NCBI GenBank assembly: GCA_965261585.1
Contig: CBDHDN010000033.1
Location: forward strand, 1-48,346
Length of the DNA: 48,346 nt
Reading direction: 5' to 3'
Source of the DNA: CBDHDN01 sp965261585
GTDB lineage: Bacteria > Pseudomonadota > Alphaproteobacteria > UBA6615
The notes below the pieces were generated by a model that was given only the letters and a program-made list of their open reading frames with translations, did no database searches and had not been told where the DNA came from. Shown one piece after another: positions 37,222 to 45,144 of this stretch (positions within the stretch are counted from its first letter, which is position 1; each line of letters opens with the position of its first letter). The translations under genes were made by a program, and so were the position numbers.

Positions 37222-37484
37222 AGGCTCCGTGGCGGCAGGAGTCGCACCGCCAGTGTTTCGCCCAGGCGCAAACTTGGAATGAGCTTTGCGGCTGGGCAGG
37301 CCGGGGGGATGGATCAGCTTCGCAAAGCGGACCCAGCCGGGCCGTGTTGCACTTCCGTCGTCGACTCTACGCCTCGACGCTGCGCCGCGCGGCCCGTGTT
37401 TGCGGTAGGCCATAGCCCGCGGTCGCCGGCGTCGGCCAGGGGCAGCACACTCTAAGGCGAGCAGGTACGTGCAACGCCGGTCGT

Positions 37485-37922
37485 CTATGCGTTTTCCTGG
37501 TAGAGGAACGCACCGGCAACGGTGGCGACCGGCACCTGGATCACGCCGACGATGATGCCGGTCCACAACAGACCGGCCGGCAGCAGGTTGACGACCATGA
37601 GGGACACATACGCAACCCCATCTGCGAGCAGCCAGGTTGCCAGCCCCGCGTACACCGCAGTCGTCGCGCCCGCCCCGAACCGCGGCCGGATGCCGACGTA
37701 AATCCCCACCGCAGTCAGGCCGACGATCAGGCTGAGGATAGCAAAAACCGCCAGCGTCCCGGCCTCAAAATTCTCGCTCGTGGCCGGCTTGCCAAGCGCC
37801 GTCATCGCGTCGTCATACTGCTGAGCCAGAATCACGCCGTTCAGCACGAAGTCGGTCACAAACAGGATGATGGCGGTGACCACCCCTCCGACGATCCAAC
37901 GCCCGACATTGATTTTGCCCAT
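37485..37922 (-). CDS. Four-helix membrane protein
   Basis: A 145-residue integral membrane protein with four predicted helices: IVGGVVTAIILFVTDFVLNG, LAVFAILSLIVGLTAVGIYV, TTAVYAGLATWLLADGVAYV and LLWTGIIVGVIQVPVATVAG. A short extramembrane loop (AQQYDDAMTALGKPATSENF) lies between the first two. ATG 37922 is preceded by AGAGAGGGATCATC. I recognise the general type (small hypothetical membrane proteins of Proteobacteria) but no named family. It appears to be monocistronic with its own terminator. Confidence 0.75.
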   Translation of the reverse strand: MGKINVGRWIVGGVVTAIILFVTDFVLNGVILAQQYDDAMTALGKPATSENFEAGTLAVFAILSLIVGLTAVGIYVGIRPRFGAGATTAVYAGLATWLLADGVAYVSLMVVNLLPAGLLWTGIIVGVIQVPVATVAGAFLYQENA

Positions 37923-37977
37923 GATGATCCCTCTCTTTTGTCGATTCGCTTAACGCCCCGATCATACTATCAAGCGG

Positions 37978-39630
37978 TGTGGGTCTGGTATAGAAAATCT
38001 AAGTCATTGATTTAGTGCGTTTTTTGTGTCGAGACGAACGGCCGAAAACGGCTATTCGTGACAATGGGCCGCTCCAAGGCAGGATTTTGTCACGACGGCA
38101 GGGTCGAGCAGGGGAAGGTGGGAACGCTCCGCACCGCCAGAAGCGGTACGATGCCGTGTCTCGAAACCCAACATCGGGAGCATTCCCATGGCAGTATCCC
38201 CGCCTCCGGCGCCTTCGTCCATCGATCTTTCCGGCCTGCCTCCTCGGGTCGTCGAGGCGGCCGCCCGGGTGCTCGCACTGTGTCGCGAGGAGCTTCGTTC
38301 CGAGCCGCGCCCCGAGGCGCCCGAGGAGGTCGAGTTGCGGGTGCGTGAGGCCACGAACGAGTTCGCTCGCGATGTCATGGGCGCCGTCATCGAGAACCGG
38401 GACGATGGCGCTTCCCGGATCGAGCGGGACGGGCAGAGCTGGTTCCGGGTCGCGGTGACGCCGAAGACGATCATGACCTCGCTCGGTCCGGTGACCTACC
38501 GGCGAGCGCGTTACCGCAGCGGCGCGAGCGGGGCATCGCCGGTGCCGGTCGACGAGAGCCTGGGCCTCGTCGACGATTACCTGACGCGGCCGGCGGCCGA
38601 GCTCGGTCTGCTGATGATGGGTCACTGCACGGCCCGGGAAGCGGCGGCGTTCTTTGCGAAGACCGGCGCCATGACGCCGTCGGTGAGCACCCTGCAGCGC
38701 CTGACCATGAGCATGCACGAATATGCTGGGAGAGCCTCGGCCCGGAGACGCTGGGCAGCATCCGTGAGGCCGAGGGCATACCGCAGGACGCGACCACCGC
38801 CTCGGTCTCCCTCGACGGCGTCATGGTGCCGCTGAGACCCGGCGAGGACGGTCGCGCCAAGGCCTCCTGGCGCGAGGCCGCCTGCGGCACGGTCTCCTTC
38901 CACGACGCCGAGGGCAAGCGCCTGAAGACCCTCTATCTCGGCCGCATGCCGGAGAGCGGCAAGCTCACGCTGAAGGCGCAGCTTGCAAGCGAAGTCGCAC
39001 ACATCAGGCGAGCACGCCCCGAGATCGGGATCGTCGCTATCGCCGATGGCGCCGCCGACAACTGGACCTTCCTGGAGACCCTGTCGCCCGAAACCGAGGT
39101 GATCGACTTCTGGCATGCTTGCGAACATCTGCAAACCGCGTCCGACCATGCCGTGGCGCCCGGCTGGTTCGAGAAGTACCGCGAGATCCTCCGTCACGAT
39201 CCCCGTGGCGTCGCCAAGGTGATCCGGGCGCTGCGCCACCTTCGCGATGCCGCCGCTGCGCCGGACCGGGCCGAGACCGAGCGGGAACTCGCCTTCTTCC
39301 GCAAGCATCGCCATCGCATGCGCTACCACGCCCTGAAGGAAGAGGGCATCGCCATCGGCTCAGGCGTGGTCGAGGCTGCCAACAAGACCCTGGTGACACA
39401 GCGCATGAAGCGCTCCGGCATGCGCTGGCGGATCGTCGGCGGACAGGCTGTTCTGACCTTCCGCGCCCCGATCAAATCCGGCCGCTTCGAGCGGGCATGG
39501 AAGGCCCTGATCAGCGCAACCGACACACCGGCCAACGACAACATCAGTCCACGTGCAGCAGCCATGGCAATCGCTGCCTGAACTCAACGAACCAAGCCGC
39601 AGACATCACTGCCATGCGAGACTCGCACCC
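37978..39630 (+). mobile_element. ISKra4-like element (about 1.65 kb, ends tentative)
   Basis: The transposase gene is flanked by a 13-bp direct repeat TACTATCAAGCGG (37965-37977 and 39631-39643), which I take as the target duplication. Clear inverted repeats are not visible by eye, so the ends could be a few bases off. The right side lies in an endonuclease-I-like remnant. Confidence 0.7.
38188..39581 (+). pseudogene. ISKra4-family transposase, frameshifted
   Basis: The first frame (38188 to about 38730) reads LPPRVVEAAARVLALCREEL, VTPKTIMTSLGPVTYRRARY and MGHCTAREAAAFFAKTGAMT. The second (to 39581) reads REAEGIPQDATTASVSLDGV, VIDFWHACEHLQTASDH, EGIAIGSGVVEAANKTLV and RMKRSGMRWRIVGGQAVLT. 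These are marks of the ISKra4 family, with catalytic Asp residues in SLDGVM and IADGAADNW and Glu in GVVEAA. The break near 38721-38730 needs one or a few bases. About 465 residues after repair. Confidence 0.87.
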
Positions 39631-39834
39631 TACTATCAAGCGGGAAGGCGATATCGCGCGCACGATCATGTACATGGCGATCGCCCACGGCATGCCCTTG
39701 GTCGTGGACCGCGGGCTGTTGATCCGGTGGCATCTGGTGGACCTGCCCGACGACGCAGAGCGGGCACGGAACGACGCCAATGGCGGAATCCGTTCGTGGA
39801 TGATCCTGCACTGGCGGGGCTGGTGGGGCCTTGA
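39614..39834 (+). pseudogene. Endonuclease-I-like nuclease, C-terminal remnant
   Basis: Reads SHPTIKREGDIARTIMYMAI, AHGMPLVVDRGLLIRWHLVD and LPDDAERARND. After a frame change near 39780 it continues RNPFVDDPALAGLVGP and stops at 39834. GDIAR, RW, ER.RN and NRNPF-D-P are the landmarks of the EndA/endonuclease I family. The N-terminal catalytic half (His-Me finger) is missing, the ISKra4-like element lying where it should be. A small second fragment is at 19154-19213. No function is left. Confidence 0.75.
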
Positions 39835-39941
39835 TCGGGAGGTGCAGCCGATATCTTTTGGTGCAGCGCGCAACGAAGTGCTAATGATCGCCGAGTCGCC
39901 GCCGGCCCAGCGACCAAAGACCTGACTGGACGGGGGCAGCC

Positions 39942-40681
39942 ATGAGTCTTGTGAACGCGCTGGCGACAAACAGCCACATAGATTCGATACCGTTGGCCGA
40001 GCGGCTAATCGTGGCACTTGATGTGCCGACGATCGATGAGGCCAGGGCGGTTGTCCAGACGCTGGGCGATACGGTCTGCTTCTACAAGATCGGGCTGCAG
40101 CTTCAAATGGCGGGCGGGGTTCAGTTGGCCGAGGAGCTCGCGCTTGCCGGCAAGAAGGTTTTGCTGGACGCCAAGGTATTTGACATCGACGAAACGGTCA
40201 CCGGCACCGTTGAGCGCGTGGCCGACATGGGTGTGAGCTTTCTTACGGTGCATGGAAACGGCCGCACGATCCAAGCTGCGGTCAAAGGGCGGGGCGACAG
40301 CGACCTGAAAATCTTGTCCGTGACGGTACTTACAAGCCTCGACGCGTACGACATGCAGGATTTTGGTTACGAATGCTCCGTCGATGAATTGGTCATGTAC
40401 CGTGCCGGCAAAGCGCTGGAAGCCGGATGCGATGGCGTCATTGCGTCTGGCCGGGAGGCACGTCAGATCCGCAATATGGCTGGTGATAGCCTGTTGATCG
40501 TTGTCCCCGGCATTCGGTCCGAGGGTATTTCACGCGACGACAAAAGCGGACAGTCACGCCAACGGAAGCCATCGAGGCCGGTGCCGATCATATAGTTGTC
40601 GGGCGCCAGGTTCTCCAGGCCAGTGACTCGAAGGCCGAGGCACAACGCGTCCTTGGTGAGATCGAAACGGCGCTAGGATAG
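39942..40681 (+). pseudogene. pyrF: Orotidine-5'-phosphate decarboxylase, one frame break
   Basis: Catalyses OMP to UMP, the last step of pyrimidine synthesis. Reads LAERLIVALDVPTIDEARAV, FYKIGLQLQMAGGVQLAEEL, then the catalytic LDAKVFDIDET (DxKxxD array), VTVLTSLDAYDMQDFGY and VVPGIRSEG. A frame break next to AAAA 40542-40545 follows; the frame resumes as KRTVTPTEAIEAGADHIVVG, then RQVLQASDSKAEAQRVLGEI, and stops at TAG 40679-40681. About 246 residues after repair, normal for the family. The base composition looks less GC-rich than neighbouring genes, hinting at transfer or a different origin. The gene is usually essential in minimal conditions, so the frame break deserves checking. Confidence 0.9.
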
Positions 40682-40780
40682 GCCGCGCTGAGCCGCCATT
40701 TCCTCTACCGCCAGCAACGCCGTCCACCAGCTCTTGGCCACACCTGCAATGCGGGCTGACGGCCCGTAGGCATCTGAGCT

Positions 40781-41431
40781 TCACCGAGCCGCAGCCTCGT
40801 CGAGTAGGGCGACGACCAACTCGTCGCTCAGTTGCGGGAAGCGGGCGTACCACGCGCTGATGGCCATCAGGTGCTCCGGTGCGGCCAGGCATATGAGCTC
40901 GTCGACCAGTGGGCGCAGCCTTTCGATGGTGTCTGGCGAGGCAACCGGCACGGCCAGCACGAGGCTGGCGGGGCCGGCGTTGCGCGCAGCATCCAGCGCC
41001 GCGAGCGCGGTGGCGCCTGTGGCAATGCCGTCGTCGACGATGATCGCCGTGTGGCCCTTGATATCGAGCTGCGGCCGGTCGCGCAGATAGACCCGGCGCC
41101 GCCGCTCGATCTCCGCGACCTCGCGCTGTGCCTCCCTCGCGACATCTGCCTCCGAGATGCCCAACCCGGCCATGATCTCGCGGTTGTAGGCGATGTGCGG
41201 GCGAACGCCGTCAACAACCGCAGCGACCGCCAGCTCGCGCTGCCAAGGCACACCGATCTTGCGTACGAAGATGACATCCAGGGGCGCCGCGAGTTTCGCC
41301 GCAACGACCGCGCCGATGGCCACGCCACCGCGCGGCAGCGCCAGCACCGCGGGGCACCGGTCCCGATACTTCAGCAGCCGCTCGGCCAATTGCGCCGCGG
41401 CGTCCTCGCGATCCTTGAACTTGATTGTCAT
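40781..41431 (-). CDS. Phosphoribosyltransferase-domain protein
   Basis: A 216-residue type I phosphoribosyltransferase-fold protein. The PRPP loop motif TAIIVDDGIATGATALAAL is clear, preceded by VLALPRGGVAIGAVVAAKLA and VIFVRKIGVPWQRELAVAAV. This arrangement (PRGG near the N-terminus, YNREIMAGLGIS in the middle) is that of the stand-alone bacterial family often found with erythromycin-esterase or dienelactone-hydrolase domains. The substrate is unknown; transfer of a phosphoribosyl group is inferred from the fold. The ATG at 41431 begins MTIKFKDREDAAAQLAERLL. The gene is convergent with pyrF. Confidence 0.88.
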   Translation of the reverse strand: MTIKFKDREDAAAQLAERLLKYRDRCPAVLALPRGGVAIGAVVAAKLAAPLDVIFVRKIGVPWQRELAVAAVVDGVRPHIAYNREIMAGLGISEADVAREAQREVAEIERRRRVYLRDRPQLDIKGHTAIIVDDGIATGATALAALDAARNAGPASLVLAVPVASPDTIERLRPLVDELICLAAPEHLMAISAWYARFPQLSDELVVALLDEAAAR

Positions 41432-41463
41432 CGCTGGTGACGATGCTTCAGGTCCAGGCCATC

Positions 41464-41646
41464 CTACCGCACCCCCGGCGTTCGTGCTTCCGCCCGTGCG
41501 ATCGCCAGCTGCAGCTCGACTATGTGCTTTTCGGCTGCCCGGACCTGCACCCCGATGGCGTGGCGCTCACGCACGTCGGCCTTGTGCGGCCAGATCGCGG
41601 CCAGGGTGTCGCGCCGGGTTGATGTTCTGTTTTCTGCGCGCGAGCA
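41464..41646 (-). pseudogene. Possible C-terminal gene remnant
   Basis: The minus strand reads DTLAAIWPHKADVRERHAIG, then VQVRAAEKHIVELQLAIARA, ending EARTPGVR at a stop at 41464. This is a helical, coiled-coil-like tail whose upstream part would have been removed by IS copy 3. I do not recognise it, and the region is too short to be sure it was coding. Confidence 0.35.
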
Positions 41647-42588
41647 CTACGTTCCTCGGGCCGATAACACCCGCGGGCTTCTGCGGCCCTCGGGCCTGAT
41701 TGAGATCGCGGCGTGCCACGCCTGACGAGCTTGAGCGGGGCTCAGGTAGCCGTTCTTTTCGACGATCCACTGGGCATTGTAGAGTTCGACGAAGTCGCGG
41801 ACGGCGTCCCGCAGCTCCGCGATGTTGCGGTAGATGCGACCATGGATGATCTGTTCCTTCAGCGTGCGATTGAACCGCTCGGCGACGCCGTTGGTCTGGG
41901 GCTCGGCGACGAAGGCGTAGGACGGCTGGATACCCCAGAACTTGATCTGGTTGGTGAAGTGGTCCGACAGATACTGGGAGCCGTGATCCATCCGCAAGGC
42001 CAGCCCCCGAGCCGCGCCGGCCGCGGTCGAGCCATACAGCCCGGCAAGCCCCATGGAGATCGGCTGCAGGGCGGCGAAGCGGTCGCCGCGCTTGCAGACA
42101 TGCCAGCCGACACACTCGGCGTTCCAATGCTCGACGGCGGTGAAGATCCAGCCCCAGCCGTCGTCCACCGTGAACACCCGAACGCCATCGGTGCCCCACA
42201 TGAGGTTCGGGGCATGAGTGATGATCTCACCGTCATGGGGATTGCCGCCACGGCGGCGGCAGCGATGGGGCGAGAGCAGATTGTTCTCGCGCATCAGGCG
42301 GAGCACCCGCTTGCGGGCAACCCGGATGTCGCGACAGACCCGAAGCCGAGCCCAGACCTTGCGGTAGCCCTCGCCCTCCCAGGGCGATGCCTCCAGGTCG
42401 GCTTCGATCGCCACCAGCAGCGCCTGGTCCGAGATCGCGGGCTTCGGTCCCCGACGCTTTGCCGGCGGCTGCTCGGCGTGCTGGCCGGAGGTCATGGCGT
42501 AGAACGAGGAGCGGGCCATGCCCCAGGCGGCGCAGACCCGCCGCAGGCCGTAGGCCAGACCCGTGCCGGGCGAGGTGGCGGCACTCAT
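41647..42588 (-). CDS. IS3-like OrfB transposase, copy 3, altered C-terminus
   Basis: A 313-residue open transposase gene with intact DD35E triad. Because the element is truncated, the native ending (ISIRPAA) is replaced by PEGRRSPRVLSARGT read from host DNA. Since the change lies after the catalytic core, the protein may still act in trans on other copies (inference). Confidence 0.88.
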   Translation of the reverse strand: MSAATSPGTGLAYGLRRVCAAWGMARSSFYAMTSGQHAEQPPAKRRGPKPAISDQALLVAIEADLEASPWEGEGYRKVWARLRVCRDIRVARKRVLRLMRENNLLSPHRCRRRGGNPHDGEIITHAPNLMWGTDGVRVFTVDDGWGWIFTAVEHWNAECVGWHVCKRGDRFAALQPISMGLAGLYGSTAAGAARGLALRMDHGSQYLSDHFTNQIKFWGIQPSYAFVAEPQTNGVAERFNRTLKEQIIHGRIYRNIAELRDAVRDFVELYNAQWIVEKNGYLSPAQARQAWHAAISIRPEGRRSPRVLSARGT

Positions 42589-43061
42589 CGCCGCGACCTC
42601 CGCCGCCCCAAAGGGCCGAAGGTCTCCGTCTTGGCCTCCAGCAGTTCCACCTGCATGGTCAACTCTCCGATCCGCTTCATGGCGCTATCCAGTTCCGCCT
42701 GCACCGGATCGCCCTTGCGTTGCTTGAGCGAGGCGTCGATCCCGCCGATCGCTTTCTCACGCCACTGCTCGAGCCGGAAGATCTCTACGCCCAACTGGCG
42801 CGACAGAAGTTGCACCGGCTCGTCACGCAAAAGCCGCAGAACGACCTCACGCTTGCGCGCCACCGTCCATCGCTGGCCAAGTCCCAGCGGGCCTGCCGGC
42901 AAAGCCTGGCCTGGGGAAAACGTGGACGAGCCAAGCTCGCCCGCATTTACCACAGGCCCATCAACAGCAACTTTCTTCTCAAAATTATCGGTCATGTTCC
43001 GGTCCTCCTTGGACACTTCGATTAAGCCAATTCTGTGTCCAAGGAAATCGGGTCCGACTCA
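41691..43061 (-). mobile_element. IS3-like element, copy 3, truncated at one end
   Basis: Nearly identical to copy 1 from 41691 to its OrfA-proximal end at 43061, but the OrfB-proximal terminal 44 bp are missing, including that inverted repeat. No target duplication can be matched, as expected for a one-sided deletion after insertion. It should be immobile by itself even though both genes are open. Confidence 0.92.
42585..43016 (-). CDS. IS3-like OrfA, copy 3
   Basis: The 143-residue HTH/coiled-coil protein, the same as in copies 1 and 2. It overlaps the OrfB start by ATGA. Confidence 0.88.
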   Translation of the reverse strand: MSKEDRNMTDNFEKKVAVDGPVVNAGELGSSTFSPGQALPAGPLGLGQRWTVARKREVVLRLLRDEPVQLLSRQLGVEIFRLEQWREKAIGGIDASLKQRKGDPVQAELDSAMKRIGELTMQVELLEAKTETFGPLGRRRSRR

Positions 43062-43430
43062 CTCAAAGAGGAATTGAAGGGTCCTCTTTTGGCTCTCGGG
43101 CGACTAAGGAACGAGTTTGCACACCGGCTCGACGCGGCCCTAACGGAAGCGCGCGTCGACGGCTTCTACAAGACGTTTGGTGGGGACGACAAGCAAAGCA
43201 TCCACCAAGCGTTCAATCGGACCCGGAAGAGCCTCGGCGTTCCGTCAAAGAAGAGGATGAAGCAATTATCTCCGCAGGACAGGTTCATCCTCTACGCCGT
43301 GTCGCTGCGCGCCGTGCTGCTCGTGGCCATAGAAGAAGTCAGCGCGGCTAGTGCACCGACTCAGTCAGAGCCGTCACAGTTGAAACCTGATTCTGAATAC
43401 AAAACAACGGGTTGCTCCAGCGCACGGTGA
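43062..43430 (+). pseudogene. MltR/HEPN-like fragment, both ends altered by mobile DNA
   Basis: The frame enters from IS copy 3 and reads LKEELKGPLLALGRLRNEFA, HRLDAALTEARVDGFYKTFG and LSPQDRFILYAVSLRAVLLV. RNEFAH resembles the IRNxFAH segment of MltR-type and some HEPN-fold helical proteins; the match is short, so the family is only suggested. The 5' end is lost under the IS. At the 3' end the native GCTAGCTGA stop was split by a MITE, so the frame now adds about 27 MITE-encoded residues (APTQSEPSQLKPDSEYK...). It points the same way as the 58-aa and SIR2-like genes. Confidence 0.6.
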
Positions 43431-43456
43431 ATCATTTGTCTGGATCGGTGCACTAG
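43348..43456. mobile_element. 109-bp MITE, copy B
   Basis: An inverted copy of the MITE at 28409-28517 (107/109 identical; the differences cluster in TTCCCAC versus TTTCAAC). Terminal TAGTGCACCGA repeats and TA at both junctions. It is inserted in the last codons of the MltR/HEPN-like gene. Confidence 0.9.
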
Positions 43457-43590
43457 CTGAGCTATGACCGATGAAACCCGCGCTACCGCCAAGGTTCTGC
43501 TCGACAAGCACGGCCCTGATGCCTCCATGCAGGCGCTCACCCGTGCCGAGGAATGCTGGTCTTGCTTCGGTTTAGTGGAGAGCTGATTGC

Positions 43591-44451
43591 TCACTCTCGG
43601 CCCGCCATCTCGAAGTGGACCGGGCTCTGGTAGCCGAGCGTCGAGTGGCGGCGGATCGGATTGTAGAACCCGTCGATGTATCTGGCCACCGCGTTCTCGG
43701 CCTGGCTGCGGGTCTGCCAGGAGACCGGCCAGATCAGTTCGGACTTGATGGTCTTGAAGAACGTCTCGACCACAGCGTTGTCGTAGCAGTTGCCCTTTCC
43801 ACTCATCGAGATCAGCAAGCCATGTTTTCTCAGCACCGCCTGATAGTCGATTGAGCAATACTGGCTGCCGCGGTCGGAATGATGGATCAGACCACTGGGT
43901 GGGTGTCGCGTGACAAGCGCCATACGCAGGGCACGCAGCGCCAAATCCTTCTTCAGCCTATCGCTGACAGCCCAGCCGACGACACGCCGTGAGAAGAGGT
44001 CGATGAGCACGGCGAGATAGAGCCATCCCTCGGCGGTCAAGATGTAGGAGATGTCGGCGCTCCATTTCTGGTCTGGCGCCTCTGCCGCGAAGTCCTGGTC
44101 CAGCAGATTGGGCGCGACCGGCCAGGCGTGCGTACTGTCCGTGGTTCGTTTGAAACGACGCTTCTGGCGCGCGGCCAGGCCGTTCTCGCGCATCAGGCGG
44201 GCTGTCCGGCGGCGTCCTATGGACAGACCCTCATCCACAAGATCACGGTGCATGCGCGGGCTGCCGTAGGTTCGGTTCGATAACTCGAAGGCGATGCGAA
44301 TATGAGCCAGATAGATCATATCGTCCCGCTGACGCTGACTGGCAGGCCGCCCTTTCCATGAAAAGAACCCGCTCTCGCTAACATCCAGAACCCGGCACAT
44401 CGTCCTCACGGGAAATTCGGCCTTCTCGGCATCAATGAGCGCGAACCTCAT
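43591..44451 (-). CDS. IS3 OrfB transposase
   Basis: A 286-residue DDE transposase, intact. HTH_21-like region (FPVRTMCRVLDVSESGFFSW), RTYGSPRMHRDLVDEG, then D (WSADISYILT), D (HHSDRGSQYCS) and E (NCYDNAVVETFFKT), with 35 residues between the last two. It is expressed mainly as an OrfAB fusion by frameshifting. Confidence 0.95.
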   Translation of the reverse strand: MRFALIDAEKAEFPVRTMCRVLDVSESGFFSWKGRPASQRQRDDMIYLAHIRIAFELSNRTYGSPRMHRDLVDEGLSIGRRRTARLMRENGLAARQKRRFKRTTDSTHAWPVAPNLLDQDFAAEAPDQKWSADISYILTAEGWLYLAVLIDLFSRRVVGWAVSDRLKKDLALRALRMALVTRHPPSGLIHHSDRGSQYCSIDYQAVLRKHGLLISMSGKGNCYDNAVVETFFKTIKSELIWPVSWQTRSQAENAVARYIDGFYNPIRRHSTLGYQSPVHFEMAGRE

Positions 44452-44732
44452 CGACTTCCCTCCTTCGCGAAGAAGGCCGCGGCTTTTTTTAGAATGTCAC
44501 GCTCCTGCCGGAGAACCGCATTCTCTTTGCGCAGCCGCTTCAACTCGGCCTGCAGGTCGTCCCGGATCTCTGGCGGCATCTCTTCACCGCGATATTGACC
44601 GATCCAGCGTGTCAGCGATGACAGCCCGACCCCAAGGTCCTCCGCGATCTCTGTCCGCGGCCGGCCACTACTCAGCACTAGGCGCACCGCCTCGCGCTTG
44701 AACTCCGTCGTAAACCTGATTCCTCGCCCCAT
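44448..44732 (-). CDS. IS3 OrfA
   Basis: A 94-residue helix-turn-helix protein (RFTTEFKREAVRLVLSSGRP, IAEDLGVGLSSLTRWIGQY) with a leucine-zipper-like C-terminus (LQAELKRLRKENAVLRQERD). Near its end is an A7 run (T7 at 44484-44490 on the plus strand), the A-rich slippery site used by IS3 elements for -1 frameshifting to make OrfAB transposase. Confidence 0.93.
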   Translation of the reverse strand: MGRGIRFTTEFKREAVRLVLSSGRPRTEIAEDLGVGLSSLTRWIGQYRGEEMPPEIRDDLQAELKRLRKENAVLRQERDILKKAAAFFAKEGSR

Positions 44733-44870
44733 AGAACACCTCCTGTTTCAGTAGGTGCTCTCCACTTTTGCGAAGCAAGACCATGCGGCGAGCAGGAAGA
44801 CTATGCCGGGCAGTCGATATTGCGGCGGGTGGAGAAGGCCATCATCGAACTAGAGCGCGGCGGCCGATAG

Positions 44871-45144
44871 ATGTTCAAGACCAGGACCCTGTTCATAGTC
44901 GGTGCGGGAGCGAGCTTTGAGGCAGGGCTGCCGCTCGGACGGGGTTTGGCGGACAAGATCAGCGGCGAGCTTGGCTTCACGTTCGATTTGGACCGCATCC
45001 TAGCTGGCAATAAGGACATCTTCGCGGCCTTGAGGCTTCACAGCAAACAAACAGAAACCTCTCTAGAGGGCCTTTGCCAAGCCGCTGGGAAGATCAGAAA
45101 AGGCGTGCTGCGCGTTCCGTCTATTGACACGTTCTTGGGAGCTA
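44871..45144 (+). pseudogene. SIR2-like protein, truncated by IS256
   Basis: An N-terminal fragment of a SIR2-fold protein: MFKTRTLFIVGAGASFEAGL, PLGRGLADKISGEL, then a helical insert (KQTETSLEGLCQAAGKIRKG) and VPSIDTFLGAI. The GAGAS motif is the NAD-binding loop of SIR2 domains. Proteins with this arrangement occur in antiphage NADase systems. The ATG touches the stop of the 58-aa gene. The frame is lost at the IS256 junction (about 45145), before the catalytic His region. Defence is inferred only from family and truncated context. Confidence 0.72.

Larger units (their letters stand above)
43557..44783 (-). mobile_element. IS3-family element (1227 bp)
   Basis: Terminal inverted repeats TGGTCTTGCTTCG ... 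AGTGGAGAGC with TG...CA ends and a 3-bp target duplication TGC (43554-43556 and 44784-44786), as expected for IS3. It interrupts the 58-aa ORF. Two genes carry a canonical -1 frameshift run. Confidence 0.93.
43464..44870 (+). pseudogene. 58-aa ORF split by IS3 element
   Basis: The first part MTDETRATAKVLLDKHGPDA, SMQALTRAEEC runs to the IS3 insertion. After removing the element and one TGC repeat the frame continues GEQEDYAGQSILRRVEKAII, ELERGGR and stops at 44868-44870. The restored protein is 58 residues, acidic-basic and helical, of unknown function. Its stop is directly followed by the ATG of the SIR2-like gene (no spacer), so the two were translationally coupled. Confidence 0.75.

Noticed and set aside
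40683..40780. Short minus-strand frame ending AVEEMAAQRGLS after the phosphoribosyltransferase stop
   Set aside because: In frame with the phosphoribosyltransferase but beyond its natural stop; too short, no start with a ribosome site, and no recognisable family.
5721..43061. Possible CRISPR array or tandem repeats among the repeated blocks
   Set aside because: All long repeats resolve into IS or MITE copies; no regularly spaced short repeats were seen.
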